Below, piece by piece: positions 17,139 through 26,592 of a stretch of 64,000 nt of DNA (position 1 is its first letter; every line of letters starts with the position of its first letter). Source of the stretch: Streptomyces sp. DHE7-1. GTDB lineage: Bacteria; Actinomycetota; Actinomycetes; Streptomycetales; Streptomycetaceae. The translations under genes and the position numbers were made by a program. The stretch lies in assembly GCA_016432725.1 (NCBI GenBank), contig JACJDG010000003.1, positions 7,718,001-7,782,000 on the forward strand, written 5' to 3'. The notes beneath the pieces are model-generated. The model searched no databases. It was not told the origin of the DNA and saw nothing but the letters and a program-made list of their open reading frames with translations.

Positions 17139-18113
17139 CTAGCCGCCATCACCGCCTGGTGTTCGCTCCGCCGATTCGGCGAGCTGTGCGGCCAGATTCC
17201 TGAGTGCCTGCCGTAGTTCGTCGGGCTGGTGGATGGTGAACGGCCACTCCAGGGAGGCAAGCAGGTGCGCCATGCCGTCCAGTCGCTCCGTCCGTGCGTG
17301 CATCAGCACGCCGGTGGGCTGGGCGGTGAGGGTCACAGCGGAGCGCGGCAGCCTGCGGGCTACCTCGTCGAGGGGGCCATGGATGGTCAGCTCGACAGGC
17401 CAGCGGTAGGGCCCCTGGGCCAGGGTCGAGGTCAGGTGGGTCACGGGGTCGAAGCCGTCCGGTGCGGTGAAGTCGTCGGCTCGGGGGGTGACGGAGGTGA
17501 TGCGGTCGATGCGGAAGGTACGCATGCTGTCGCGGAGGTGGTCGTGGCCGACGACGTACCAGCGGCCCCTGTGGAAGACCACGCCGTAGGGGTCGATGTC
17601 ACGTTCGGTGTGCTCCTCGCGCCACGACCGGTGGTGGATACCGACGGTCGTGCGAGCGCGGGAGGCCTGGGCCAGTGCCAGCAGGACGCCGGTTCCCGGG
17701 GCCTGCCCGATCACGGTGTTCGCGGTGAAGGACAAGGTCTCCCGCATGGCGGCGAGGGGTTCGCGCAGCGCGTGAGGTAGCACCCGCTCGATCTTGGCCA
17801 GAGCACCGGCACCGGCCGGCTCGGCCGCGGTCATGCCCAGACGTTCTGCCGCGAGCAGGCCGAGAACCACGGCGAGTGCCTCGTCGTTGGTGAGCACCAG
17901 GGGTGGCATCCGGTAACCGCGGGCCAGCCGGTAGCCGCCGTGGCGACCGCGCTCCGCCTCCACAGGTATGCCCAGGTCGCGCAGGTGGGACACGTACCGA
18001 CGCACCGTGCGGACGTCGGTGTCCAAGCGGCCGGCGAGCTCCGCCCCGGTGAGCCGCGCGTTGGACTGGAGCAGTTCCAGAAGCGTCAGCACACGCGTCA
18101 GGGGATGCGACAT
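17139..18113 (-). CDS. YafY-type HTH/WYL domain transcriptional regulator
   Basis: A 324-residue regulator with an N-terminal HTH_11 ('LTRVLTLLELLQSNARLTGAELAGRLDTDVRTVRRYVSHLRDLGIPV'), a linker with 'RGRHGGYRLARGYRMPPLVLT', and a central WYL domain with 'GRWYVVGHDHLRDSMRTFRIDRI'. The WCX-like C-terminal domain follows. WYL domains sense nucleic-acid or nucleotide ligands in several families. It is divergent from an alpha/beta hydrolase 79 bp away, a pairing common in actinomycetes, so that gene is the likely target. Confidence 0.92.
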   Translation of the reverse strand: MSHPLTRVLTLLELLQSNARLTGAELAGRLDTDVRTVRRYVSHLRDLGIPVEAERGRHGGYRLARGYRMPPLVLTNDEALAVVLGLLAAERLGMTAAEPAGAGALAKIERVLPHALREPLAAMRETLSFTANTVIGQAPGTGVLLALAQASRARTTVGIHHRSWREEHTERDIDPYGVVFHRGRWYVVGHDHLRDSMRTFRIDRITSVTPRADDFTAPDGFDPVTHLTSTLAQGPYRWPVELTIHGPLDEVARRLPRSAVTLTAQPTGVLMHARTERLDGMAHLLASLEWPFTIHQPDELRQALRNLAAQLAESAERTPGGDGG

Positions 18114-18192
18114 CGATCACTCAACATTTCAGGGCGGATTCTGTCCTGTATCGACTCTACGCTCCCGGCAGTACCTATTTCTGGGAGATGAC

Positions 18193-18926
18193 ATGGCCAC
18201 CTGCGTACTCGTTCCCGGCGCCTGGCTCGGGGCCTGGGTCTGGGAAGACACCGCCCGCGCGCTGCGGGAGCGCGGCCACACGGCGCTGCCGCTGACACTG
18301 ACCGGCCTGGCCGAGCGCGCGGACCAGGGGGACCCGAGACCGACCTTGACACTCACATCGCGGACATCACCGGATTCGTCGAGCGGAACGATCTGCGTGA
18401 CGTCACGCTGGTCGCCCACAGCTACGCGGCAGCGCCGGTCACCGGGGCGGCCGGACGACTCGGCGACCGGCTGGTGCGCGTGATCTACGTGGACAGCGCC
18501 CCGTTCGCCGTGGGCATGCGCATGCTCGACCTCATGCCACCGCAGGCGGCGGACCAGCTGCACCACGAGGTCCTCGCCTCCGGCGACGGGTGGCGACTGC
18601 CGATGCCGGCCTTCGAGGTTCTGAGCCGGTCCGGCAGCCTCGACGGGCTGTGTGACGGACCGCGGGACGCGCTGCGCGCCCGTGCCACCCCACAGCCGTT
18701 CGGCACCTACACCCAGCGCCTCGCCGGCCCGGCCGAGCCCGGCCCCGGTGTGGACCGCGTCCTGGTCGCCTGCCGTGACTTCATGGGACTGGTGGATGCC
18801 GGAGAGCCGATGCTGGCCTACCTGAACCAGCCGCCGTGGCGGCGCTTCGACCTGCCCACCGGTCACTGGCCGATGCTGTCCGCGCCGGACGAACTCGCCG
18901 GCATCCTCGACGCGGCCGTCTCCTGA
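18193..18926 (+). CDS. Alpha/beta hydrolase, WYL-linked (frameshifted)
   Basis: An EstC/salicylate-esterase-like hydrolase of about 244 residues. 'VLVPGAWLGAWVWEDTARALRERGH' gives the oxyanion-hole region and 'LVAHSYAAAPV' the nucleophile elbow (Ser of G/A-H-S-Y-A). The catalytic His is in 'LPTGHWPMLSAPDELAGIL' near the end. The frame breaks near 18335; one restored G gives 'GDPETDLDTHIADITGFVERNDL'. It starts at ATG 18193 behind GGGAGATG. The substrate is unknown. Confidence 0.85.
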
Positions 18927-18951
18927 CCGCGCCGGACGAGAGGCGAGCCCG

Positions 18952-20028
18952 ATGGTCGACCATGAAGACATCAACCGGCTGCGGGCCCATGCCCAAGCCC
19001 TGGCCGGCGGAGCCCGGGAGGCCTCCGCCGAGGCGGTCGTCCAACGGGTCTTCGCCATCCAGTCCCAGGACGCCACGGCCGCCGACCTGGGCGTCCGGGT
19101 GCGTGCGCGGGACCTCACGGCCGGGGCCATTCGCACGGCGTACGAGGACGAACGGAGCATCGTCCGCGGCTGGTACATGCGCGGCACCCTGCACACCATC
19201 CCCAGCGACGACGCCCGCTGGGTGGCGCGGTTGCTGTCGCCGCGGATCCTCGCCGCAAGCAGCCGCCGCTACCGGCAGCTGGGCCTGAACGACGATCTGC
19301 GCCGGCGTGCCGACCACCTCATCCGGCGCGTTCTAGCCGTACACGGCCCGCTTACCCGGGCCGACCTGACCGGGCACCTCACCACCCTTGGTGTCCGGCC
19401 GGACGGGCAGGCGCCGTTCCACCTGATCCGCCACGCGGCACTCACCGGCGTCCTCTGCCACGGCCCGCAGCGCGCCGGTGAGGCCACCTATGTGCTGCTC
19501 GACGACTGGCTGCCTCCCGCCGGGCGCTTCCAGGGGGAGGGAGACACCGCTCTCGTCGAGCTGGCCCGTCGCTACCTGGCCGCGCACGCCCCCGCCGCCG
19601 AGGAAGACTTCGCCGCATGGTCGGGGCTGCCGATCTCCTGGGCACGCAGGGCCTGGAAACTGCTGGCGGAATCCGGCGTTATCACCGAGTACGGCGTGCT
19701 GACCATGATCGCCGGCCGGTCGTGGGAACTTCCGGGCCCGTCCGACTCTCCTGACGTTCGCATGCTGCCCGCCTACGACGACTACCTCGTCGGCTACCGC
19801 ACCCGCGAGGTGTCCGTCCCCGCCGCCCACCAGGCTCGCGTCTGGCCGGGCGGCGGCGTCATCCGACCGACCGTCATCGCCGACGGCCTGGCCATCGCCA
19901 CCTGGAGCCGCGGCTCCGGCGCGCGCTCCGTCCAGGTGAGTGCGTTCGAACCGGTCCCCCCGGAGATCCAGCGGAAAGTCGACATGGAGCAGGACGCCGT
20001 CCTCCGCTTCCTCAAGCCCACCCCATGA
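18952..20028 (+). CDS. Winged-helix DNA-binding protein (HTH_42 / AlkZ-like glycosylase family)
   Basis: A 358-residue protein of the HTH_42 family that includes the AlkZ/YcaQ interstrand-crosslink DNA glycosylases. 'VFAIQSQDATAADLGVR' contains a Q-x-Q motif like the catalytic one of AlkZ. 'SIVRGWYMRGTLHTIPSDDARWV', 'LLPAYDDYLVGYRTREV' and 'WPGGGVIRPTVIADG' are conserved in the family. Many actinomycete members are uncharacterised, so glycosylase activity is a hypothesis. It lies 25 bp after the hydrolase and may be cotranscribed with it. Confidence 0.82.
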   Translation: MVDHEDINRLRAHAQALAGGAREASAEAVVQRVFAIQSQDATAADLGVRVRARDLTAGAIRTAYEDERSIVRGWYMRGTLHTIPSDDARWVARLLSPRILAASSRRYRQLGLNDDLRRRADHLIRRVLAVHGPLTRADLTGHLTTLGVRPDGQAPFHLIRHAALTGVLCHGPQRAGEATYVLLDDWLPPAGRFQGEGDTALVELARRYLAAHAPAAEEDFAAWSGLPISWARRAWKLLAESGVITEYGVLTMIAGRSWELPGPSDSPDVRMLPAYDDYLVGYRTREVSVPAAHQARVWPGGGVIRPTVIADGLAIATWSRGSGARSVQVSAFEPVPPEIQRKVDMEQDAVLRFLKPTP

Positions 20029-20210
20029 CCGACCGCCTCGGTACTCGACCAGGAGCCGGGCGTCGCGGCCCGCGACAACCCCGTGGGACACCGGCGCGAA
20101 GGCCGTCGCGTACATCGCCGATCACGTCGGCAACACCTTCCCACGGCGCAGCCGTCCGTTGCCCTCGCCGGTGGCTCCGTGCTCTGCGCCGACGCCTGAT
20201 CGCGGAGGGG

Positions 20211-21079
20211 TCAGCCCAGGTGCTGCTGGAAGAAGGCGGCCGCCTCCCTGCCGACGCGAACGCGGACGGTCGGATCGGCAGGTTCCGGGGCGAAGAAGTC
20301 GTCGTGGCGGACATCGGGGCCGGCCGAGCCGCCACTCGCTGTGGGGATGTGCTCCAAGTACGGCCTGGTGTCGACGTCGTACGGGTTGACGGTGTCCGCT
20401 CCACCCCAGCGGATGCCGACAGGCAGCCGCACGGCTGCCAGGCTTTCCGAGGTCACGAGACCGCCGGCTCCAGGGGCAACCTGGAAGACGGCCCGCACTC
20501 GGGGATCCGCGAGGTCCGCCGCGGCGGCGTCCAGCACACGCCGTGACGACTCGTCCAGCGGATGCTTCTTCCACAACGCTTCGAGCGCACCGGGGAATTC
20601 AGGGATGTCCGGCAGAGGGATCCGTCCCGTCAGTACGCCCCAAACGATCTGCGGATCGAGACGGGCCCGGCGAGGGCCGCTGCCGCGTAGCCGCCGAGGG
20701 AGAAACCCGCCACACCGACCGGACCGAGCACTTGTTCCTGGGAGAGTGCTTCGAGAACGAAGGACACGTCCCGAGGCCGATCCCATATGTGCAGGAAGCC
20801 CTCCGGCTCGTAGCCGTCGACATGGTTGTTGCCGTGGTGATCAAGAGCGACGACCCGGAAACCTGCCTCGTGCAGCGGCTGTACCAGCCACTCCATGGTG
20901 CTGCCCGAGCCCCCTGTGCCGTGGGAGACGATCACCAGCGGAGGCGGTGCACTCCGGGGGTGGCTCGGCTCCCACAGGTAGAGACGGACAGGGCGCGGGC
21001 GAGTCGGATCCCGCAGGTCGTGCCGCGACTCGTCGTGCAGGACGCGTATGTGTGGCCGTCCCTGTCCGGAGATCATCAT
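20211..21079 (-). CDS. Alpha/beta hydrolase, acetylhydrolase/dienelactone-like (frameshifted)
   Basis: A hydrolase of about 290 residues. The N-terminal part has 'PPLVIVSHGTGGSGSTMEWLVQPLHEAGFRVVALDHHGNN' and the nucleophile elbow 'VAGFSLGGYAAAAL'. The frame breaks near 20665 (one C missing) and continues 'RLDPQIVWGVLTGRIPLPDIPEFPGALEALW', with the acid/His region 'VRLPVGIRWGGADTVNPYDVDTRP' and 'RHDDFFAPEP'. It resembles predicted platelet-activating-factor-type dienelactone hydrolases. The start is uncertain: ATG 21079 has no ribosome site, and the same frame extends upstream to 21265 with family-like sequence ('GERGAFKAGQPPYDVTM'). Confidence 0.75.
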
Positions 21080-21212
21080 GGTGACATCGTAAGGAGGTTG
21101 CCCGGCTTTGAAGGCGCCCCGCTCGCCGACTTCTGAGACGCCGCCACCCAGCTGCTGACCGCGCGCCGCGCCGCCCGTCGCGACGGACCTCGCAGGGTGG
21201 AATGCTTGCGCA

Positions 21213-21886
21213 ATGGATGGATCAAGCGCCTCCTGGACCAACACCACCCACGACTGGGCCGGCACTGTCGACCGCGGCCACCTCGCTGCGATACGCCGAG
21301 AACCTGCGGAGTTCGCTCCCGGTGGTCCAGCGCACCTCGTCCTCGAAGTCGTCGCCTATGCCGCCGACGAGGCAGCGGATAGGGCGGGGGAGGCTGCCTG
21401 ATCACTCTTCACCGCGACGGATCCGTTTCCGTGGCGGACAACGGCCGGGGCACCGACACCCGTGCGGATGAGCACGGCCGGTTCGTGAAGAAGCCGGTGA
21501 TGGCGACGAAGGATCTGCGGTTCTTCGACTCCCCGGACGCCGAGCGTCTTCCGGACGGGCATCCGCGTCGCGGCATGTCCGTCGTGGCGGCGCTCAGCGA
21601 GTGGCTGGTGCACACCAATCGCCGTCACAACGGGGCCTGGACCCAGCGCTACGAACACGGTGTCCCGGTCACCGGCCTGGAGTCTCTGCAGGCCGACGGG
21701 AGCACCGGGACGACCGTCCGCTTCGCGCCGACCAGGACGCTCCGTCCGCATGGGCCGCTGAACCCCGAAGACCTGACACGATGGACCGCGCACTGGCACG
21801 ACCTCGACGTCCGCCTCGTCGACCGACGCGACAGCGGCGACGCCGCCCCGGGTCCGATCAACAGGTCCACCGTGAAGGGCGAATGA
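21213..21886 (+). CDS. Orphan GyrB-like GHKL ATPase domain protein (frameshifted)
   Basis: A protein of about 225 residues made of little more than the N-terminal ATPase region of type II topoisomerase B subunits. 'HLVLEVVAYAADEAA' replaces the N-box and 'LITLHRDGSVSVADNGRGTDTR' is the ADP/Mg loop (DxGxGT type). 'GMSVVAALSEWLVHTNRRHNGAWTQRYEHG' matches the GyrB 'vVNALS' segment. One G is missing near 21390. The transducer and TOPRIM domains are absent, so it cannot be a topoisomerase on its own. Its partner is unknown. Confidence 0.78.
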
Positions 21887-21950
21887 GCCACCTGAGCGCA
21901 GCCGGCTCCGCACATGATCGGCGGGACAAGTCCTCTCGACCGGGCAGGTA

Positions 21951-22119
21951 CTAGGGGGCGTCTCCCCGGTCTTCGCGGGTCCGCGACGCCCGGCACGGCA
22001 CCTCGCCGCACGGCCGAACCGCCCACGTACGCCCGGTACGAGGGCGACTCGGCCGCACGCCGAGGCACCGCACCGGACGCCGCGGCCTGATCCACGAAGC
22101 TCGGGGAGACGCCCCCTAG
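21951..22119. mobile_element. MITE-like element with 18-bp perfect terminal inverted repeats
   Basis: A 169-bp segment whose ends are the perfect inverted repeat CTAGGGGGCGTCTCCCCG (21951-21968) and its complement (22102-22119), with weaker symmetry further in. The outermost CTAG could be a 4-bp target duplication, as in YTAR-targeting insertion sequences (IS5-group or IS701 type). It has no coding capacity, so a non-autonomous element is likely. The right-hand CTAG supplies the stop codon of the neighbouring phoD frame. Confidence 0.7.
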
Positions 22120-23743
22120 TCGTCGGTCAGGACGGATTCGTGCACGGTCTGCAGCGTCGCGTCAGAGGTGGTGCGCTCCAGACGGAGGTGGGCCGAGCGG
22201 TCGCGCAGGATCAGGGTCATCAACTGGTTGCCGAACCAGGGGCCGCCCTGTTTGCGCCAGCTGACCGGAGGCCGGGGACAGCGGCCGTGCCGGGTGAGCA
22301 GGCGTCCCAGCAGACGGGCCGGAGAACTCCAGCCGAAGCGGAAGCCCATCCGCATCATCAGGGGCACGGAGTTGTGCACGGGTGAACACGTGAGCTGGAC
22401 GACGGGGATGCGGGGGCCGCCCGACCGCCAGGACGCCTTGGCGATGTAGCCGTGGTGGACGTCGCCCGACAGGACGCACACGGTCGCCGGGGCTGCCCGG
22501 GCGGCCCCGGCCTCGGCGATGAGGTCGGCGAGGTCGGCGAACGAGCGCGGAAAGGCCGCCCAGTGCTCCAGGTCGGCTCCGCGACGCAGCCGCTCGCCGA
22601 GACGGGCCCAGCGCTTGCCGCGTTCCCCGGCACACAGCGCGGCGTTCCAGGTTTCGGTGTCATGGACCAGGTGCGGCAGGAGCCACGGCAAGGAGGTGCC
22701 GATCAGGAGGTGGTCGTAGGTCTGCTCGTCGGACAGGACCTGCTCGCGCAGCCAGGCGGCTTCGGCCGGGTCGAGCATGGCGCGGCGCTCCTCGGCGAGG
22801 ACTCTCGCGGCCCGGGAGTCCACCATCACGACCCGGACCCGGCCGAAGTCGCGACGGTAACTGAAGCGGACCGAGGCTGAATCGGCATCGGCCCGCTCGG
22901 CCAGCGCGCGCAGTGCCGGCGTGCCGTCCGGCGCGGCGTGGACGGCGGCCCAGGCGGGGTCGTCGGCCAGTTCCCCGGGGAGAGGTTGCCCAGGTGCTGG
23001 TACACCCAGTAGGATATCAGGCCGCTCAGCAGCCGTTCCTGCCACCAGTCGGTGGTGCGCATGTCGGCGAGCCAGGCGGCGGAGGTGTTCCAGTCGTCGA
23101 CGACGTCGTGGTCGTCGAAGATCATCAGACTCGGCACGGTGGACAGCAGCCAGCGGATCTCGGGGTCGAGCCAGGACTCGTAGTAGAGGTGGCAGTACTC
23201 CTCGTAGTCGGTGACCTGGGCTCCGGGCGGCTGGTCGAGGTCACGACGGCCGGCGAGCCAGCGCCGGGTCTGCTCGGAGGTCTCGTCCGCGTAGATCTGG
23301 TCGCCCAACAGGAGCAGGACGTCGGGGCGTTCGGCGTCGGGGTCGGTTGCCAGACGGGTCGCGAGGGTGTCGAGGGCGTCCGGGCCGATCGGATCCGTGC
23401 CTCGGGCCGGGGGCGCGGCCCAGCGGCACGATCCGAAGGTGACGCGGACGGCGCCGCCGGTGGCGGGCGAGCGGATGACCGAGGGCGGGAAGGGGGAGTC
23501 GGCAAGGGGCCACACCGAGGTGTCGTCGAGGAGCACCTCGTAGGACGGGGACGCGCCGGGGCGCAGGCCGGTCACCGTCACGAGCGCGTAGTGGTGCCCG
23601 GCCACCTGGAAGGTGGGCGCCGTGCCCACCGCGCCGTCGGAGCAGCGCACCTGTACCGTGCAGGACGCGCTGGTCTCGACCCAGACCGTCGCGAACGAGC
23701 CGTCGGTGCACCTCAGCAGGGGTCCCAGACGCAGTTCGGCCAC
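22116..23743 (-). CDS. phoD: PhoD-family alkaline phosphatase/phosphodiesterase (frameshifted)
   Basis: A metallophosphoesterase of the PhoD family, about 542 residues. An N-terminal beta domain ('LRLGPLLRCTDGSFATVWVET', 'VTGLRPGASPSYEVLLDD') precedes the catalytic core. Metal-binding motifs are 'LLGDQIYADETSEQTRRW', 'MIFDDHDVVDDWNTSAAW' and 'VLSGDVHHGYIAKASW'. GTG 23743 with AGGAAGG upstream is preferred. No signal peptide is evident, unlike classical secreted PhoD. One G is missing in a GGGG run near 22978. The stop codon lies in the terminal repeat of the adjacent MITE-like element, so the C-terminus may have been altered by its insertion. Confidence 0.9.
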
Positions 23744-23994
23744 TTGATCGCCTTCCTGATCTCGTGCATAGGGCAAGGAACGACCGTAGCGCAACAGGGA
23801 CAGCCGGGCCCCGTGTCCGTGCCAACCCGGCACCGGGCCGGAGTGGCGGCCCCGCGGCATCCTCCGCCCCCGGCGACGCGGCCATGGGCGGGCACGAGCG
23901 CCCTTCCCCGAGGCACGGGTGTACGGGACGGCGGGGCAGGGGCCCCGCTCCATGAGGCCGGGCCCCGTCGCCGAGGGCCAGGCCCCAAGGGACG

Positions 23995-24285
23995 TCAGCA
24001 GAACCAGCCGTCCTGGACCCAGCCGCGGCGGTTGACGTCTCCGTAGGCGAAGCCGTACGCCCAGCCGCTCTTCTTGCTCTCCACCAGGAAGGTCTGGCCC
24101 TTGTACAGGGTGCCCATCCAGGCGCCGACCGGTTCGGTGCGGACGTAGAGGTCGGTGGCGCACACTGTCTCGCGCACACCTACGGTGCCGTTCGAGTAGG
24201 CGAGCGCCGGTCCGGCGCCGAGCAGCAGCGCGGTGCCTGCCGCTGTGATGACGGCGGCCGCACGGCCGCCACGGAAAACGGGCAT
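23995..24285 (-). CDS. Small secreted SH3-like protein
   Basis: A 96-residue exported protein. The signal peptide is 'MPVFRGGRAAAVITAAGTALLLGAGPALA', followed by an SH3b-like mature part ('VCATDLYVRTEPVGAWMGTLYKGQTFLVESKKSGWAYGFA') ending 'WVQDGWFC' with two cysteines. ATG 24285 has AAAGGA upstream, better than the GTG at 24303. Bacterial SH3 domains of this kind often bind cell wall. It is one of four exported proteins encoded together. Confidence 0.82.
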   Translation of the reverse strand: MPVFRGGRAAAVITAAGTALLLGAGPALAYSNGTVGVRETVCATDLYVRTEPVGAWMGTLYKGQTFLVESKKSGWAYGFAYGDVNRRGWVQDGWFC

Positions 24286-24334
24286 CGAGGAGAGTCCTTT
24301 CACTGCCGTTGCCGGGAAGGACGGCCGTCACCGC

Positions 24335-24649
24335 TCACCAGGAGTCGTAGCCGCCGATGCACTCGTAGCGCACGTAACCCCAGTCGTTGGGGCCGTAGTC
24401 GAAGGTGGCGGCCCAGCCGTTGTAGACGGGATGCGCGCCCTGCGTGTGGCCGACCTTGTTGCCGTAGGTGAGGGTTCGCAGGTAGCCGGCCGGTCCGGAT
24501 GCGCTGTCGTAGTTCGCGTAGAAACTCGCGCTCTGGCACACGATGATCGCGTGCTGCGGTGGGACGTCGGCCCTGGCCGCGGACTGCTGCAGGGCGACGG
24601 CGGCGACGGCGGCCACCGTCACGGCGAGGGTCCTGTCCAAGGTTTTCAC
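24335..24649 (-). CDS. Small secreted protein, SH3-like
   Basis: A 104-residue protein with a signal peptide ('VKTLDRTLAVTVAAVAAVALQQSAARA') and a mature part of about 77 residues: 'AIIVCQSASFYANYDSASGPAGYLRTLTYGNKVGHTQG', 'NGWAATFDYGPNDWGYVRYECIGGYDSW'. Two cysteines could form a disulfide. The strand pattern resembles a variant SH3 fold, but no family was recognised. It is transcribed in the same direction as the neighbouring SH3 protein, 50 bp away. Confidence 0.72.
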   Translation of the reverse strand: MKTLDRTLAVTVAAVAAVALQQSAARADVPPQHAIIVCQSASFYANYDSASGPAGYLRTLTYGNKVGHTQGAHPVYNGWAATFDYGPNDWGYVRYECIGGYDSW

Positions 24650-24736
24650 CGAACACCAACTCCCTTTGTCACAAGGGTGGCAGGGGCTGCCGTGCCGTGG
24701 GTCGTGTGCTCCCGTCGGCACGGGGCGGGGGAGGAA

Positions 24737-25524
24737 TCACACGACGCCGCTCTCCCACCACCAGGAGCCGGAGCCGTACGAGGGTACTGAACCCGGCTGT
24801 CCGTGTGCTGCCAGGAGTGGGTGTAGGCCTCCAGGCCGGAGAAGCCGCAGGTCTCGGCGATCTTGTACGTCTGGAGGGTGGTGTGACCCGCGACCACGAT
24901 GTCGGCGGCGACTCCGTAGACGTGCATGCTGTTCGAGGCACCGCCCACCGAGGAGTTGTGGGCGATGCTGCGGAAGCCGGAGTTGACGGTGATCGAGCTG
25001 TCGCCGGCCTTCCTGCGAACGGCCTCGAGCTTGTACATCAGGCGGCGCACGTTCTCCTTGACCTGAGTGGCGCTCACCTTGCCGCCACCGAACCCCGAGC
25101 CGTCCTTGGAGTAGAACTCGCTCCACTCGAAGTGCGCGGACGAACCGTCGCTGCTCTCCAGGCTGTTCAGGATGCTGTGCGTCTGCGGCCCGACCACACC
25201 GTCGGACGTCAGGCCGTAGGCGGACTGGAACCGCCTGACCGCGCTCTCGGTGGTCGGTCCGAAGGCGCCGTCCCAGGCGACACAGGTCTGCTGGGCGCCC
25301 GATGCCGCCCAACCGCCCACGCGTACCTGCAGTTCCGTCACGTCGGCGCCGCTCATGCCCTGCTGGAGAGTGCGCGTCCACCCGTACGCCGAAGCAGGGC
25401 CCGCCGTCCCCACGCCGAACGCAAGCGCCGTCCCGGCCACTGCCGACCAGCCTGCCGCGCCGCGCAGGAAGGTGCGACGGCGCATGCCGTCGTCCGCGCT
25501 CCCCGCGGCGTTCAAGTCCGCCAT
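24737..25524 (-). CDS. Peptidoglycan-binding M15 zinc DD-carboxypeptidase, Tat-exported (frameshifted)
   Basis: About 262 residues. A twin-arginine signal ('MRRRTFLRGAAGWSAVAGTALAFG') is followed by a peptidoglycan-binding domain ('MSGADVTELQVRVGGWAA', 'WDGAFGPTTESAVRRFQSAYGLTSDGVVGPQT'). The M15A peptidase has zinc-site motifs 'NSGFRSIAHNSSVGGASNSMHVYGVAADIVV' and 'THSWQH'. One C is missing near 24782; correcting it gives the family ending 'YGSGSWWWESGVV'. It resembles the secreted zinc DD-peptidase of Streptomyces albus G and should cleave D-Ala-D-Ala peptide stems. Confidence 0.88.
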
Positions 25525-25598
25525 GCCACATCCCTTTCCGCGGTGCCTCGGTCCTGGTGACCCCTGCCGCTGCCGGCCGTCCGGCGCGGAGGTGGTTC

Positions 25599-26051
25599 TC
25601 AGCCGAACGCCTTGACCGCCTGGTAGTAGGTCCATGCCGTGCTGTCACAGGCGGTCCTGGTGCCGCCGGTGTAGTTGAGGCAGACGCGCTTGAGATCCTC
25701 GTAGAGGGCGCTGTCGAGGCGGTTCTTGTTGGCGCTGAAGGTGCCTGCGGCCTTGTAGTTGCGGTAGCCGAAGTCATGGCGGGCGCAGGACATGGAGAAG
25801 GGGAATCCGAACGGGTTGTCCGGGGAGCTGGAGCAGTAGTCGGTGGACCAGTCGAACGCGTAGGCGGACCAGGCGGCCTGGTTCGCGCGGGCGGCGGCCC
25901 AGGTGTTGTAGCTCGACGCGCTGGTCTGGGTCCAGCCGGCGAGGACCTGGGGCTTGTCCGCAGGCGCGGCGTCGGCGGCGGTCGCGGTGCCGACGACGGT
26001 GATGACGGCCAGGGCCGAGACGGAAAGGCCGACGGAGAGTCTTCGGTGCAT
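25599..26051 (-). CDS. Secreted phospholipase A2
   Basis: A 150-residue protein with a signal peptide ('LSVGLSVSALAVITVVGTATAADAAPA'). The catalytic signature is 'FGFPFSMSCARHDFGYRNYKA', containing the His-Asp pair of prokaryotic PLA2, with the calcium-site region 'DWSTDYCSSSPDNP' before it. Four cysteines in the mature part fit two disulfides. It is close in pattern to the Streptomyces violaceoruber enzyme. It hydrolyses the sn-2 acyl bond of phospholipids outside the cell. Confidence 0.92.
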   Translation of the reverse strand: MHRRLSVGLSVSALAVITVVGTATAADAAPADKPQVLAGWTQTSASSYNTWAAARANQAAWSAYAFDWSTDYCSSSPDNPFGFPFSMSCARHDFGYRNYKAAGTFSANKNRLDSALYEDLKRVCLNYTGGTRTACDSTAWTYYQAVKAFG

Positions 26052-26592
26052 CGCAACACCTCCATGAGACCGCGAACCGCCAGTCGGTTCGCAGGTTCAT
26101 GACAAGATGATTGAGGCATCAACAGGGCTTGCCAACCCCCCGGCGCCTACCGAGTGGTGAAATCCTTACAGGTCGGCGCCCGGACCGTACGGCCTGCGGT
26201 GAACCGAAGCGCCGCACCCCGGCGAGGCGACTCCTCGGAGCGCGATTCGGATCCTCCCGGTGTGCTGATCAGTGCACCCGGGCCGGGGATGGCGGCCGGC
26301 GAAGTGTCAGGGCTCCACGCCCCAGTACCGTGCGATCGCCTCAGGGCGCTCGAGTTCCCGTCGGGCCGCCGGCAGGTGTGCGAGGTCAAAGGCCATTGAC
26401 GCGCGGGCGGTGACGTGGACGATGTCCTCGCGGGTGGTGGCATCCAGGCGGGGTGACGCGGCCTGGTCGTCGGCACGGCAGGCCCCGCGTCGGGGTCGCC
26501 GCAGGAAAGGGTAATTCGGACGCATGCCTGATGGTGGAGCGGAAACCCGGCCCTCTGGCGATAGCCGCCAAGGTTCGTAGAGAGGGTCGACC
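26052..26592. other. Stretch with only one doubtful small frame
   Basis: About 540 bp between the phospholipase and the SRPBCC gene. The only frame with gene-like codon use is the short minus-strand one listed separately (26307-26524). The A/T-rich part at 26095-26115 is probably the promoter of the phospholipase gene. Confidence 0.45.
26307..26524 (-). CDS. Hypothetical small protein or gene fragment
   Basis: A 72-residue frame whose second half ('TTREDIVHVTARASMAFDLAHLPAARRELERPEAIARYWGVEP') shows good G/C third-position bias and a plausible alpha-helical pattern. No family was recognised and no good ribosome site was found, so it may be the C-terminal remnant of a larger gene. Confidence 0.3.
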
